Assembly (NCBI GenBank): GCA_947846985.1
Contig: CANTUZ010000025.1
Coordinates: 20,644,100-20,708,099, forward strand
Reading direction: 5' to 3'
From: Fratercula arctica
Taxonomy: Eukaryota; Chordata; Aves; Charadriiformes; Alcidae
DNA length: 64,000 nucleotides
The first letter of the stretch is position 1; every line of letters starts with the position of its first letter. The notes under the pieces were generated by a model. That model searched no databases, had not been told where the DNA came from, and saw nothing but the letters and a program-made list of their open reading frames with translations. Positions 34,119 through 44,415 of this stretch are shown here, piece after piece. Made by a program: the position numbers and the translations under genes.

Positions 34119-34454
34119 TGTCGTGGTTTGGCCTCAGATGGCAACAAAGAACCACGTGTCGCTCGCTCAGCACTTCCCGGTACGGGAAGGATCAAAAGAA
34201 AAAGGCAAAACTCTTGGGTTGAGACAAAGGCAGTTTAACAGAACAGCAAAGGGAACAAGAAAACAACAACAATAACACCGACAGCGAAATATACAATCGC
34301 GAATACGGAACCGCCGCTCCCCGCCGGTCCGGACCCGGGACGCGCCAGCCCGCTCCGAACCCGACTGCTCGCCCCCTCCCTCCTTTTAATCTCAGGGTGG
34401 GCGTGGCTCACATGGCATGGAATACTTAACCCTGTCCCTGCCGGAACCAGGACA
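34119..34454 (-). repeat. Provirus C 3' LTR
   Basis: 336 bp; plus-strand text TGTCGTGGTTTGG to GGAACCAGGACA. It is very close to the partner at 38764-39099. Confidence 0.93.
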
Positions 34455-34737
34455 TTATCCACCCCTTAATCCATACCATTTTGCCACGCCCAGATCTTAC
34501 AGTTTTCGGAACATGTGACTGGTGTACCCGGCGTAGCTCATGCACACAGTCCATGGTCCGAAGATGCAGATCTCGAGGAAGTTGCTGGGCGTCAGCTCTG
34601 ATCCCATCACCACTTTGCTTTACTCAACTGTTCATCAAAGTCCATCTGTCCTTAATTTGGGTGATTCTTACTGCAGTACAGCCAATAGCAATTATAGTAA
34701 CGAGGACATACAGTGACAGTGTTGCACACGATTTGAT

Positions 34738-37700
34738 TCATTGGCTATTCTCCCCCAAAATCAAGTCCCCATGAGGTACACATCGGACTTCCCCATCCTG
34801 CCGCATTACCCACCAAGTGTACCCAGGTCCTTGGGCAAAAGCAATCCCACGGATGGGTTTGCCTTTGCCTGAGGCAGGACTAACCCAGACTGTCTTCCCC
34901 AACATATTCTTCATGTGCACTACGGGGACCTTATCCCCTTCTACAGTACGTGGAAGTTTTGACTGGGCAGGGCCAGCCCGATTGGTAGATCCCCTGGTAT
35001 TAACTAGCCAGGTAGCCTTTGCTAAATGTGCATCCCAATGTTTTAAGGTCCCACCACCCATTGCTCTCAGTGTAGTTTTTAACAGTCCATTGTACCGTTC
35101 TATCTTCCCAGAGGCTGGTGCATGATAGGGGATGTGATATACCCACTCAATATCATGCTCTTTGGCCCAGGTGTCTATGAGGCTGTTTCGGAAATGAGTC
35201 CCTTTGTCTGACTCAATCCTCTCTGGGGTACCATGTCGCCACAGGACTTGCTTTTCAAGGCCCAGGATAGCAAACCAGGCAGTGGCATGGGGCACAGGGT
35301 ATGTTTCCAGCCATCCAGTGGTTGCTTCCACCATTGTGAGCACATAGCGCTTGCCTTGACGGGTTCGTGGCAGTGTGATATAATCAATCTGCCAGGCCTC
35401 CCCATATTTATATTTCAACCATCGTCCTCCATACCAAAGAGGCTTCAACCGCTTGGCTTGCTTGATTGCAGCGCATGTCTCACATTCATGGATGACCTGT
35501 GCAATAGTGTCCATGGTCAAGTCCACCCCTCGGTCACGAGCCCATCTATATGTCGCATGTCTTCCTTGGTGGCCTGAGGTCTCATGGGCCCACCGAGCTA
35601 TGAAGAGTTCACCCTTACGTTGCCAATCCAGATCCACTTGAGCCACTTCAATCCTGGCAGCCCGATCCACCTGCTGGTTGTTCTGATGTTCCTCCGTGGC
35701 CCGATTCTTCGGTACGTGGGCATCTACGTGGCGTACTTTCACAACCAGATTCTCTATCCGGGCAGCAATATCTTGCCATAGTTCAGCAGTCCAGATGGGT
35801 TTGCCTCTGCGCTGCCAGTTGCCCTGCTTCCACTGCTGGAACCATCCCCACAGAGCATTGGCCACCATCCATGAGTCAGTGTAGAGATAAAGTACTGGCC
35901 ATCTTTCTCGCTCGGCAATGTCCAAAGCCAGCTGAATGGCTTTCACCTCTGCAAACTGGCTCGATTCACCTTGTCCTTCTCTGGCTTCTGCAACTTGTCC
36001 TGTAGGACTCCACACAGCAGCCTTCCACTTTCGATGCTTTCCCACAATCCGGCAGGACCCATCAGTGAACAGGGCATATTGCTTCTCATTTTCTGGCAGT
36101 TTATTATATGGTGGGGCCTCTTCCGCACGCGTCACCTCCTCCTCTGGTGACATTCCAAAATCCTTGCCTTCTGGCCAGTCCCTGATCACTTCCAGAATTC
36201 CTGGGCGACTGGGGTTTCCCATTCGAGTTCGCTGTGTGATCAGTGCAATCCACTTCCTCCATGTAGCATCAGTTGCGTGATGTGTGGTGGGGACCCTTTC
36301 TTTGAACATCCAACCCAGCACCAGCAGTTGAGGTGCTAAGAGGAGCTGCGCTTCTGTACCAACCACCTCCGAAGCAGCTCGAACCCCTTCATATGCTGCC
36401 AATATCTCCTTTTCTGTTGGAGTGTAGCGCGCTTCGGATGCTCTGTATCCCCGACTCCAAAACCCTAGGGGTCGACCTTGGGTCTCCCCCGGTGCCTTCT
36501 GCCAGAGGCTCCAGGTAGGGCCATTCTCCCCGGCTGCGGTGTAGAGCACGTTTTTCACATCTTGTCCTGCCCGGACTGGCCCCAGGGCCACTGCATGGAC
36601 TATTTCCTGTTTGATTTGTTCAAAAGCTTGTCGTTGCTCAGGACCCCATTTAAAATCATTCTTCTTCCGGGTTACTTGATACAGAGGGCTTACAATCAGA
36701 CTGTAATCTGGGATATGCATCCTCCAAAAACCCACAATGCCTAAGAAAGCTTGTGTTTCCTTTTTGCTAGTTGCTGGAGACATAGCTGCTATTTTGTTGA
36801 TCACATCCATTGGGATTTGGCGGCATCCATCTTGCCATTTTATTCCTAAGAACTGGATCTCCTGTGCAGGTCCCTTGACCTTACTTCGTTTTATGGCAAA
36901 ACCAGCTTTCAGAAGGATTCGGACTATTTTATCCCCTTTCTCAAAAACTTCTTCGGCTGTGTTTCCCCATACAATGATGTCATCAATGTACTGCAGATGT
37001 TCTGGAGCTTCACCCTGTTCCAGTGCAGTCTGGATCAGTCCATGGCAAATGGTGGGGCTGTGTTTCCACCCCTGGGGCAGTCGATTCCAGGTGTACTGGA
37101 TGCCCCTCCAAGTGAAAGCAAACTGTGCCCTGCACTCTGCTGCCAAAGGGATTGAGAAAAATGCATTTGCTATATCAATCGTGGCATACCACTTGGCTGC
37201 CTTGGACTCCAGTTCATACTGCAGTTCTAGCATATCCGGCACAGCAGCGCTCAGCGGTGGCGTGACTTCATTCAGGCCACGATAGTCTACAGTTAGCCTC
37301 CACTCTCCATTGGATTTTCGCACCGGCCATATAGGACTGTTAAAAGGCGAGCGAGTCTTACTGATCACTCCTTGAACCTCTAGTTGACGAATCAGCTTAT
37401 GGATGGGAATCAGAGAGTCTCGGTTAGTGCGATATTGCCACCGATGCACCATTGTGGTAGCAATCGGCACCTGCTGTTCTTCGACCCTCAACAACCCCAC
37501 AACAGAAGAGTCCTCCGAGAGACCAGGCAAGGTGGACAACTGTTGAACTTCCTCCGCCTCCAAGGCAGCTATGCCAAAGGCCCACCGATACCCCTTTGGG
37601 TCCTTATAATACCCTCTCCTGAGGTAATCTATACCAAGGATGCATGGAGCCTCTGGGCCAGTCACAATGGGATGCTTTTGCCACTCATTCCCAGTTAGGC

Positions 37701-37923
37701 TCACTTCAGCCTCCAGTACAGTCAACTCTTGGGATCCCCCTGTGACCCCAGAAATACAAATGGGTTCTGCCCCTCTATAGCTTGATGGTATCAGAGTGCA
37801 CTGTGCTCCTGTGTCCCCTAGAGCCTTATACTCCTGTGGGTCTGATGTGCCAGGCCATCAAATCCACACTGTCCAATAAACCCGGTTGTCCCTTTCCTCC
37901 ACCTGGCTGGAGGCAGGGCCCCT
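34738..37923 (-). pseudogene. pol: Provirus C pro-pol, one early stop, rest open
   Basis: It has the same 3186-nt length as in A and B. The only break seen is TGA at 37858-37860, codon 22 after the gag UAG (CAA in the other copies), upstream of the protease active site. From there about 1040 codons are open, with D-T-G-A, Y-I-D-D, F-T-D-G-S, the H-H-C-C residues and the D,D,E triad all present. In the integrase it carries A-W-F-A-I and E-H-D-I-E-W, variants shared with D but not with A or B. Confidence 0.92.
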
Positions 37924-38658
37924 CTAATATTGGTCATAGTATCCATTACTCACTTCTTGCAGAAATGACTTGGAGGTTCCTTCAAGAGGATCAGAAGCAA
38001 GATCAGGCCTTATGCTCTGTCTGGGGAACTGCCCACTGGAAACTGGGGCGGCACTTTTCCTGGAGGGATCCTCTTTTGTGGTTGTCCTTCCTTGCAACTC
38101 CTGTAATTGTTCAGGGGTGAAGTCCCAGACCATTGGAGGTGAGAAGTTCTCTAAGGACCTGCCCATGTTCTCCCACATGCCATGCCACCCCTGACTGTCC
38201 AGCCTTGGAGCAGATCTCTGGGTGGCAGTCTTAAATAGTTGTTTAACCCTAAACGAGACCTGGAACATATTCAGCAGACATAACACTAGGAACATGCTGG
38301 TTTGAGCAGCCCAAGGATATTCAAAATTCTCAAAAGCTGTCATACCTGACTCAAAGGAGAAAAGGGAGGCAAAAGAGCTGGGGAAAGTGTCCCCCCCTGT
38401 TTCCCCCATAGACTGGGTGTAATTATTAATGAATTCTGAGAGGTGGTGCCCAATGTACGGACAGGACAGCAATACCACATAAACACCCCAAAATAACCGT
38501 CTAACAAGTGATGTTATCATATCATAAGCCGATATTGCACAGGACAGCAAAATGATAATCCTCATCCCCCTCCCAGAAGTAACAAATATCATCACAGGGA
38601 GTGCATAAGACACATAGGAATTTACATAACACAGCCATGAGAACAAACTAAGCAACAT
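37924..38658 (-). pseudogene. gag: Provirus C gag with large in-frame deletion
   Basis: This is a 244-codon open frame joining the gag N-terminus (all three hydrophobic segments, about 190 residues) to the last about 50 residues before the UAG. The junction is at TACAGGA (38099-38105 on the plus strand as TCCTGTA), a 7-bp sequence present at both deletion endpoints in intact copies (23955 and 25245 in copy B, 1290 bp apart). The deletion keeps the reading frame. Capsid-like core, Ala/Thr repeat and coiled-coil regions are gone. Confidence 0.9.
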
Positions 38659-38736
38659 AGTGACCAGTGACTATTTACTTAACAAATTAGTTTTTTCAAG
38701 CTCTAGTTGGATTCTGTTCTTGTCTCAACCCTTCGA

Positions 38737-38754
38737 GCCCCACGTTGGGCGCCA
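38737..38754 (-). other. Primer binding site, tRNA-Lys(1,2) type (provirus C)
   Basis: Minus-strand TGGCGCCCAACGTGGGGC, identical to copy B. Confidence 0.9.
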
Positions 38755-38763
38755 AATAAGGAC

Positions 38764-39099
38764 TGTCGTGGTTTGGCCTCAGATGGCAACAAAGAACCAC
38801 GTGTCGCTCGCTCAGCACTTCCCGGTACGGGAAGGATCAAAAGAAAAAGGCAAAACTCTTGGGTTGAGACAAAGGCAGTTTAACAGAACAGCAAAGGGAA
38901 CAAGAAAACAACAACACCACCACCGACAGAGAAATATACAGACGCGAATACGGAACCGCCGCTCCCCGCCGGTCCGGCCCCGGGACGCGCCAGCCCACTC
39001 CGAACCCGACTGCTCGCCCCCTCCCTCCTTTTAATCTCAGGGTGGGCGTGGCTCACATGGCATGGAATATTTAACCCTGTCCCTGCCGGAACCAGGACA
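38764..39099 (-). repeat. Provirus C 5' LTR
   Basis: 336 bp with canonical ends. It differs from the 3' LTR mainly in the ACAACAACACCACCACC segment and a few single bases. Confidence 0.93.
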
Positions 39100-39104
39100 A
39101 TGTT

Positions 39105-39824
39105 TTACTAAACTGGGTCCCTGGTGAAAATACCTAGTTCATAGTAATTATGTACAAAAGAGAGCTTCAAGCACACCATGTTCCAAAAATGTTAACACAT
39201 TGTAACCCAGTGATTAGTAATCAACAGAAATTCCTACCCCATGAAAACAGTGCTTTGCAAACAAGAGTATTCAGGAGTATTATCACAGCATACCACTGGA
39301 CTAGAATGCTTGTGGTACAAAATGTTTCCATATCATCTTCAAAAGTCTCTGAAGAAGACAGAAAGAAAAGGATAAAGTCACTGCCAGAAAATAAATAATA
39401 AACAAAACCTGGGGAATTAAAAAATAGTATCATCTCTTCAACCAACACACAAAGCAAAATCTCAGCATTACTTCTTGAGTTTTTATGTCTTTTAAAAATT
39501 AAACAAAGGAACAGAAAAGTATTGCTTATGCAGAGATAGTTTCCCTTAACGTTTTTAGTTTAAAAAAAATATAAATCCAATACTTTAAAGAAGGGCATAT
39601 GACAATCTAAGTAGTAATCCTGCTTTATGTTCTATGGATAGTTCCATGTATGGAGGCTTTAGGTGACAGATTGCTTAGAGATTTCAATGCTAAGATAAAT
39701 GCCAATATAATATAAAGATGTGGAAGTTCTTTGTCTTGGGATAAATTCGTGAGCCCAGCATCATTTAAGTCCTGTAATTTCTAATACATTATCTGCAGTA
39801 AATCTACTTAAAACATTTAATCCT
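39105..39824. other. Non-coding DNA, no feature recognised
   Basis: AT-rich sequence between provirus C and the CpG island; short open frames only. Confidence 0.55.
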
Positions 39825-40156
39825 CTCGGGCCGGCCTCCACGCCAGCTCCCGCTAGGCTGCCCGCGCTCGGTGGCGTGGCCCGTCCGGCAGCGAGGCCCG
39901 GGCTGGCGCGAGGCCAGCAGTGGGGCGGGCGTGCGGGCGGCCCCTGCCGGCGGGGCGGAGCGGCGCCGCACCCCGGCGAGGGACCAGCTCGGCTGAGCGT
40001 ACAGGGATAAAGGGACGTGAAATAGCAGCGCAACACAGACACTTCCCGACCGATCCTGCAGGGGGCGCGGTGCAGTGGCACGGCACAGGAGAGTGGTGTC
40101 TGCCCCACCCTGCGACTCCCGCGTCGCCGGGCGACTCCCCGCAGCCCGCGTGGAAG

Positions 40157-40308
40157 CTACTCCCTGCCCTGCCCGGGGCCCGCCGCCCCCCTCGTTTCCC
40201 CGACGCTGCTCCTCTGCGGCTGCCGGCGCTCGGGCTGAGCCGGGTCGGTGGGGCCTCGGAGGGCAGCGCATCCGCCAAACCGGTAGCGCCCAGCTCCGCT
40301 AGCTCCAT
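40157..40308 (-). other. Candidate first coding exon, minus strand (weak)
   Basis: An ATG at 40308 (context GGGATGG) opens a frame beginning M-E-L-A-E-L-G-A-T-G-L. It lies about 150 bp downstream, on the minus strand, of the ZNF143-type motif, which is also in minus-strand orientation. The composition changes from normal-looking residues to Arg/Gly/Pro-rich within 50 codons. I do not recognise the protein and cannot place a convincing splice donor, so this is a pointer only. Confidence 0.2.
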
Positions 40309-40459
40309 CCCTACTTTCCGTCTCAGCGCGGACACGCCACGCTACGCCCCGTGCCACCCAGCCTTTCCCCAGCTCCGTCGTCTCTCCGCTACCCCAAGAA
40401 GAGTTTGCAAAACGCCACACTCTTCCTGCCGCCACGTGAACTAGGCCGCCGAACGCAGA

Positions 40460-40479
40460 GCATCCCGAGAGTTGTAGTC
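40460..40479 (-). promoter_or_regulatory. ZNF143/THAP11-type promoter motif
   Basis: The minus strand reads GACTACAACTCTCGGGATGC, very close to the well-known ACTACAAYTCCCAGVATGC core found near transcription starts of vertebrate housekeeping genes. It lies in the middle of the CpG island. Confidence 0.65.
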
Positions 40480-41130
40480 TTTCTTCCCCGCCCTGGCTCA
40501 CGAGGGTGCGCGAAAGGGAGGGGCGGTGCCGGGGGAGGAGCGAGGATAGCTCTGGTGCTGATCGCGATGCGGGTTTGTCAGCAGAGCCCGGGTGGGCGGT
40601 GGCGGTTGGTGTGCGCGGGCGAGCGGTAGCGGAGCGAGCAGCGGGTCGCGCCCGGCGATGAGGCATGAAGCACTCATGCAGGTCGGTCCTTAGGCTGGAG
40701 CCGAGCCGAGCCGAGTTGAGCGGCGAGGGGGGCGGCGGGCGCAGCGCGGCCCAAAGGTGGGCGCCCCGGCGCCCGCGGGACGGGGTAGGAGCCCCTCCGC
40801 CCTGCACAGGCATGGCAGGGTCGCCGGGCCGGGCTCTCCCGCTGGTGGCCGGGAAGTGTGAGGGAGGGGCGGGTGAGGACGCCCATTGAGTGAGGGGGCC
40901 CGGGTGGTGCGTGAGGCGACCCCGCGGTGTGTGTGAGGGGGCCCGGGGGGGGTGGCTCGCGTCCCTGTGAGAGGGCAACCGCATCCCGTCGCGGAGCAGG
41001 GGTGCGGTGGGGCCGCCCCGTCCCCCGCGCAGTGCGGCTCCTCGGGCCGAGGGGCAACGCGAGCGGGAGGCTGGGCGGCACGGCCCTGCGGTGGCCACCA
41101 CCTCGCCACAATGGCCGCGGGTGTGTTTCG

Positions 41131-43340
41131 GGTCTCATAGGGGAGAACTGAACAGTCTTTTACAGATACTGCCCTTTGAGCGTTGGTCACAGCTCCCCTG
41201 GGAGTGAAAGTATGTAAGTTGATAGGTGATGAGATGTAACGAGGTCCTACCCGGATGCGCAGGAAGTTGGCACAATATCTCCACCTGTTTATTCAATAAA
41301 AAGTTATCCATCTGCACCAGGGAAAGATGACTTATTGCTGGAATCGGGGGTAGCAAAGAGGTGGCCACTTTTCAGCAGTTTTTATATATGGAAAAAATAT
41401 AATGCCCCTTAGCACTGGAGAAACAGATGATATACAGATACAAGTTACATTATGCACAGTTTTTAGCAGTAGTTGTTTCAAAACAATTTACACTGGCATA
41501 CCATACTTCAGTTATTTATTAGGTCCTATTTTATAATCTCATGCAGGAGCTCTGGGGGCTCTAGACTATACACTCGAACACATGACTTTTTTAATAGAAC
41601 AGTCATGTTACCAGTGGATTGGTAACAATAAATCCTGCTTATTTTATACAATGCAAAGAACACTTTTGCAGTCTGCTGTGATTTAAGTTATGAACTGCAG
41701 CTCTGTTAGCTAATATTTTTCATACTCTGGCAGTAATAGAATTTCAGCTTGAAGGGAAGATCCGCATCCTCTTCAATATGCCTGTTTGAAAAGAAATCTG
41801 AAATCTTAAGTTAGGTTGTTATGGAGTTGGGTTTGTTTGACTTTGGACAGAGACTGATAAATCTTTTGCAGAGCAATTGCTCGGATGTCATACGCTGAAA
41901 CCTTTCAACCAAAGAGGTGCTCTGGAAAGAAGCCCTTCAGTAAGAATGTCTTTCAGTTTTCTGATTGGAGAACAGCAATAATTAGGATGCTGTTTAAGAT
42001 GCCTAGTTCTGCATGGTACATACATGTACTGGGAATGTTTATGTGGTATTTGCCATTTATTTACACATGCTTATTGAGATACTGAAGTCATGTTTAGTAT
42101 GTATTGGCTTTGGAGAGCAAATTTTGCTAGTAAAGGATGACAAATACAGATTGGTCACTATTGTATTTGACATCTGACAGGTGTTGAATTCAGTGACGTT
42201 GTTAAATAGCTGTGGAAACAAAATGGTGGTACAACATTAAAATAAAATCTAAAGAAAGGAAAGTCCAGATATAAAAAAATATGTACTTGACACATATCAG
42301 AGAACAGCTTCTTGGGTTTTTTATATGATTTTTCAGTACAAATTGAATTATTGTTAAACATAATTGAATAAAAGTATTCAGAAATCAGAGCCTTAGGATA
42401 AAAAGAGACGACAAGTAGCTATAAAACCCCCTATAAATTCTACTTTTTCAAGGTTGGTGAGATAGTCAAACAATGTCTATTTTTAAGCATATCTCATCCA
42501 AAATTATAATCACAAACATGTATTTTTCCAAGATGTGAAAATGCAGTCTGGCAGATGAGGTTTGATTTCCACTTGTAGTTTCTGTGTGTTTTTTTTCTTT
42601 CTTATACTTACATCATTCACAGCATACTCAAATATTATTAAAGACTGAAGTAAACCTATATTCTATTGTGGGTTATTCTTCTTAAGTGTCTTTTATTTTT
42701 CCAACATTAAGCTAGTATGGTTGGTCCCTGTTCAAATGAGGTTTAGAGTGGCTGAACTAATTGCTTGATTTATCTCTTTTAGCTATCTGATTTCCTGCTA
42801 CATGAAGCAAATGTAGTTTCTTTGCACAAAACAGCTTTATGGAACAATCTGTTACAGAGCTACCATCTCTGAATTGTAGAGCAACAGAAAGAGTGATCAA
42901 GTGTATGTCTTTTGATCATGATAAAAACAAGTTAAAAGGAGAGTGTAAGCATTATTTTTTTCCATTTCCATCAAGCAATAATTAAAGAGAAAACCAAGAA
43001 GTTAAAATATTTTAGGAGGATGAGAAAAAGGGCCTGTGCAGTGGCACTGTCATTCTATATTTATGAATTCTTTGTTTCAGTCTCAAGATCATGCCATTTC
43101 TCTGTAGACAAGAAGGGCCAAAATTACCAGAAAGGCAGCCCAAACAGTCCTTCCAGAGAGGGAATTACCTTGTGTGAAAGTTTGGTATTGTCATCTTCTA
43201 GATATAATTGGATTTGGCTCAGAGTATGTGACTACTTTTCAGTTTTCTAGACATGTTTTCAAAGAATAGATATAAATCTTAGTAGGGTTTATGGCCATGG
43301 AGAGGGCTTTGGTTTAGAAGTCAAAAACAATGAACTCTCC
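41131..43340. other. Non-coding DNA downstream of CpG island
   Basis: AT-rich sequence, probably intronic or intergenic relative to the CpG-island gene. I could not identify an exon with supported splice sites. Confidence 0.5.
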
Positions 43341-43490
43341 TTTCTTTTCCCTTTTCCCTTTTTTTCCCTTTTCCCTTTTTTTCCCTTTTCCCTTTTTTTC
43401 CCTTTTCCCTTTTTTTCCCTTTTCCCTTTTTTTCCCTTTTCCCTTTTTTTCCCTTTTCCCTTTTTTTCCCTTTTCCCTTTCATTTCCTTT
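43341..43490. repeat. 17-bp pyrimidine minisatellite
   Basis: About eight near-perfect units of CCCTTTTCCCTTTTTTT. One strand is pure pyrimidine, so the array could form triplex (H-DNA) structures. The Lys/Gly-rich frames on the other strand are artefacts of the repeat. Confidence 0.95.
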
Positions 43491-43779
43491 GAAACATAAA
43501 AGTTTGTATGGTTTCTGCATGTTCTTTTAAGAATTGATCTGAATTAGTTGAAATGTCAGTGTATCTTATCTTTCAGTAGTTTCCCCTGAGGCTTTGGTGG
43601 TACTTTGAAAAGTGAAGATTCTATGGGAAATTCTCAGCGATTCACACACTGATTAACTTTCAAGTTTCATTTCACTCTTTATCTGATTGTAGCATGCAAA
43701 TTTTCCACTTTCCAGCACTTTGCCAAAATAAAAGTCAGAATTTAGCGCGGATAACCTGTTCTTTGTGTTTATCAGAGCA

Positions 43780-44410
43780 TGTCAAGTCCCACTCTCAGGA
43801 AGGGGGGGGGGGGGTAAGTGACTCAGATTCGTAACTCCCCAACAGCGTGGCTAAGGTGAGATAAATCTCAAGGTCCGTATACAAACATTTATTACTTTCC
43901 CAAAATGATTAGTATAGGTCTTAACTAAGTCCACGATAATTGGTTAGGAATATAACAAATTATGGCATTGTGTTACTTAGCAACAGGTATACAACAGATT
44001 ATGGCAAGCGGTACTTAATACTTCTTTGAAAGAAACGAGAAAAGGAAAAGAAAGGAAACAAAGGGAGATCAAGAGAGAGATAAAGAGATCACCGGTCCAG
44101 TTGACTGGGGTTGCTGCTGTAAGAGCACAGCCTCTTCTGTGTATCCCCAGGGAAAAATCTCTTCAGGGAAAAATCTTCCCAGGCACAATCTTCTTTGTTT
44201 GTCTAGGGGCACTTATTTTCCCCTTTTATATTTGCCGAATTAACATGGCACGCCCCACTTGCTACGGAGTAGTTTCATCTCAGATTTCTCCTTTCCTCAG
44301 GTGACATGTAGCATGATTTGGGTGGAGAGACAAGTGCCATAGTCATACATGTTTAGCATGATCTCTATAATCTTCATTAGCATATGCAGGGGTGTGCACT
44401 TTCATATATA
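43780..44410 (-). repeat. LTR4 copy 2, solo LTR with GAGCA duplication
   Basis: It aligns in reverse with 20039-20777. It starts (plus text) TGTCAAGTCCC at 43780, has AATAAA-equivalent and AT-rich R-region similarity, and ends at 44410. GAGCA at 43775-43779 is repeated exactly at 44411-44415. Its sense-strand start is TATATATGAAAG, against TGCATATGAAAG in copy 1. A run of 14 G near 43802 lies inside. The GAGCA repeat argues that the true LTR is about 630-740 bp, in tension with the longer limits suggested by CCACT in copy 1. Confidence 0.75.
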
Positions 44411-44415
44411 GAGCA

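Larger units (their letters stand above)
34119..39099 (-). mobile_element. Provirus C: same family, internal gag deletion
   Basis: Minus strand: 5' LTR 38764-39099, primer site 38737-38754, truncated gag 38658-37924, pro-pol 37923-34738, purine tract 34455-34468, 3' LTR 34119-34454. Exact ATGTT duplications flank it (34114-34118, 39100-39104). The LTRs differ at about 9 of 336 positions by eye, the lowest of the four, suggesting the most recent insertion. It lies in otherwise unique non-coding DNA. Confidence 0.95.
39825..41130. promoter_or_regulatory. CpG island, probable host gene promoter
   Basis: The base composition switches abruptly from AT-rich to very GC-rich with dense CpG, and back again at about 41130. 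It is the only such block in the window and is not part of a transposon. It contains an ACTACAA-type ZNF143/THAP11 motif (40460-40479), an E-box CACGTG (40433-40438) and GGGCGG boxes. Together these mark a housekeeping-type promoter, possibly bidirectional. Long GC-rich open frames here (up to 314 codons) are expected by chance in such DNA and are not called as genes. Confidence 0.8.

Noticed and set aside
40157..41190. Long open frames (up to 314 codons) on both strands in the CpG island
   Set aside because: Pro/Arg/Gly/Ala-rich and overlapping in several frames; stop codons are rare in GC-rich DNA, so these are expected by chance.
43289..43530. Lys/Gly-rich and Phe/Pro-rich frames
   Set aside because: Direct translation of the 17-bp minisatellite.
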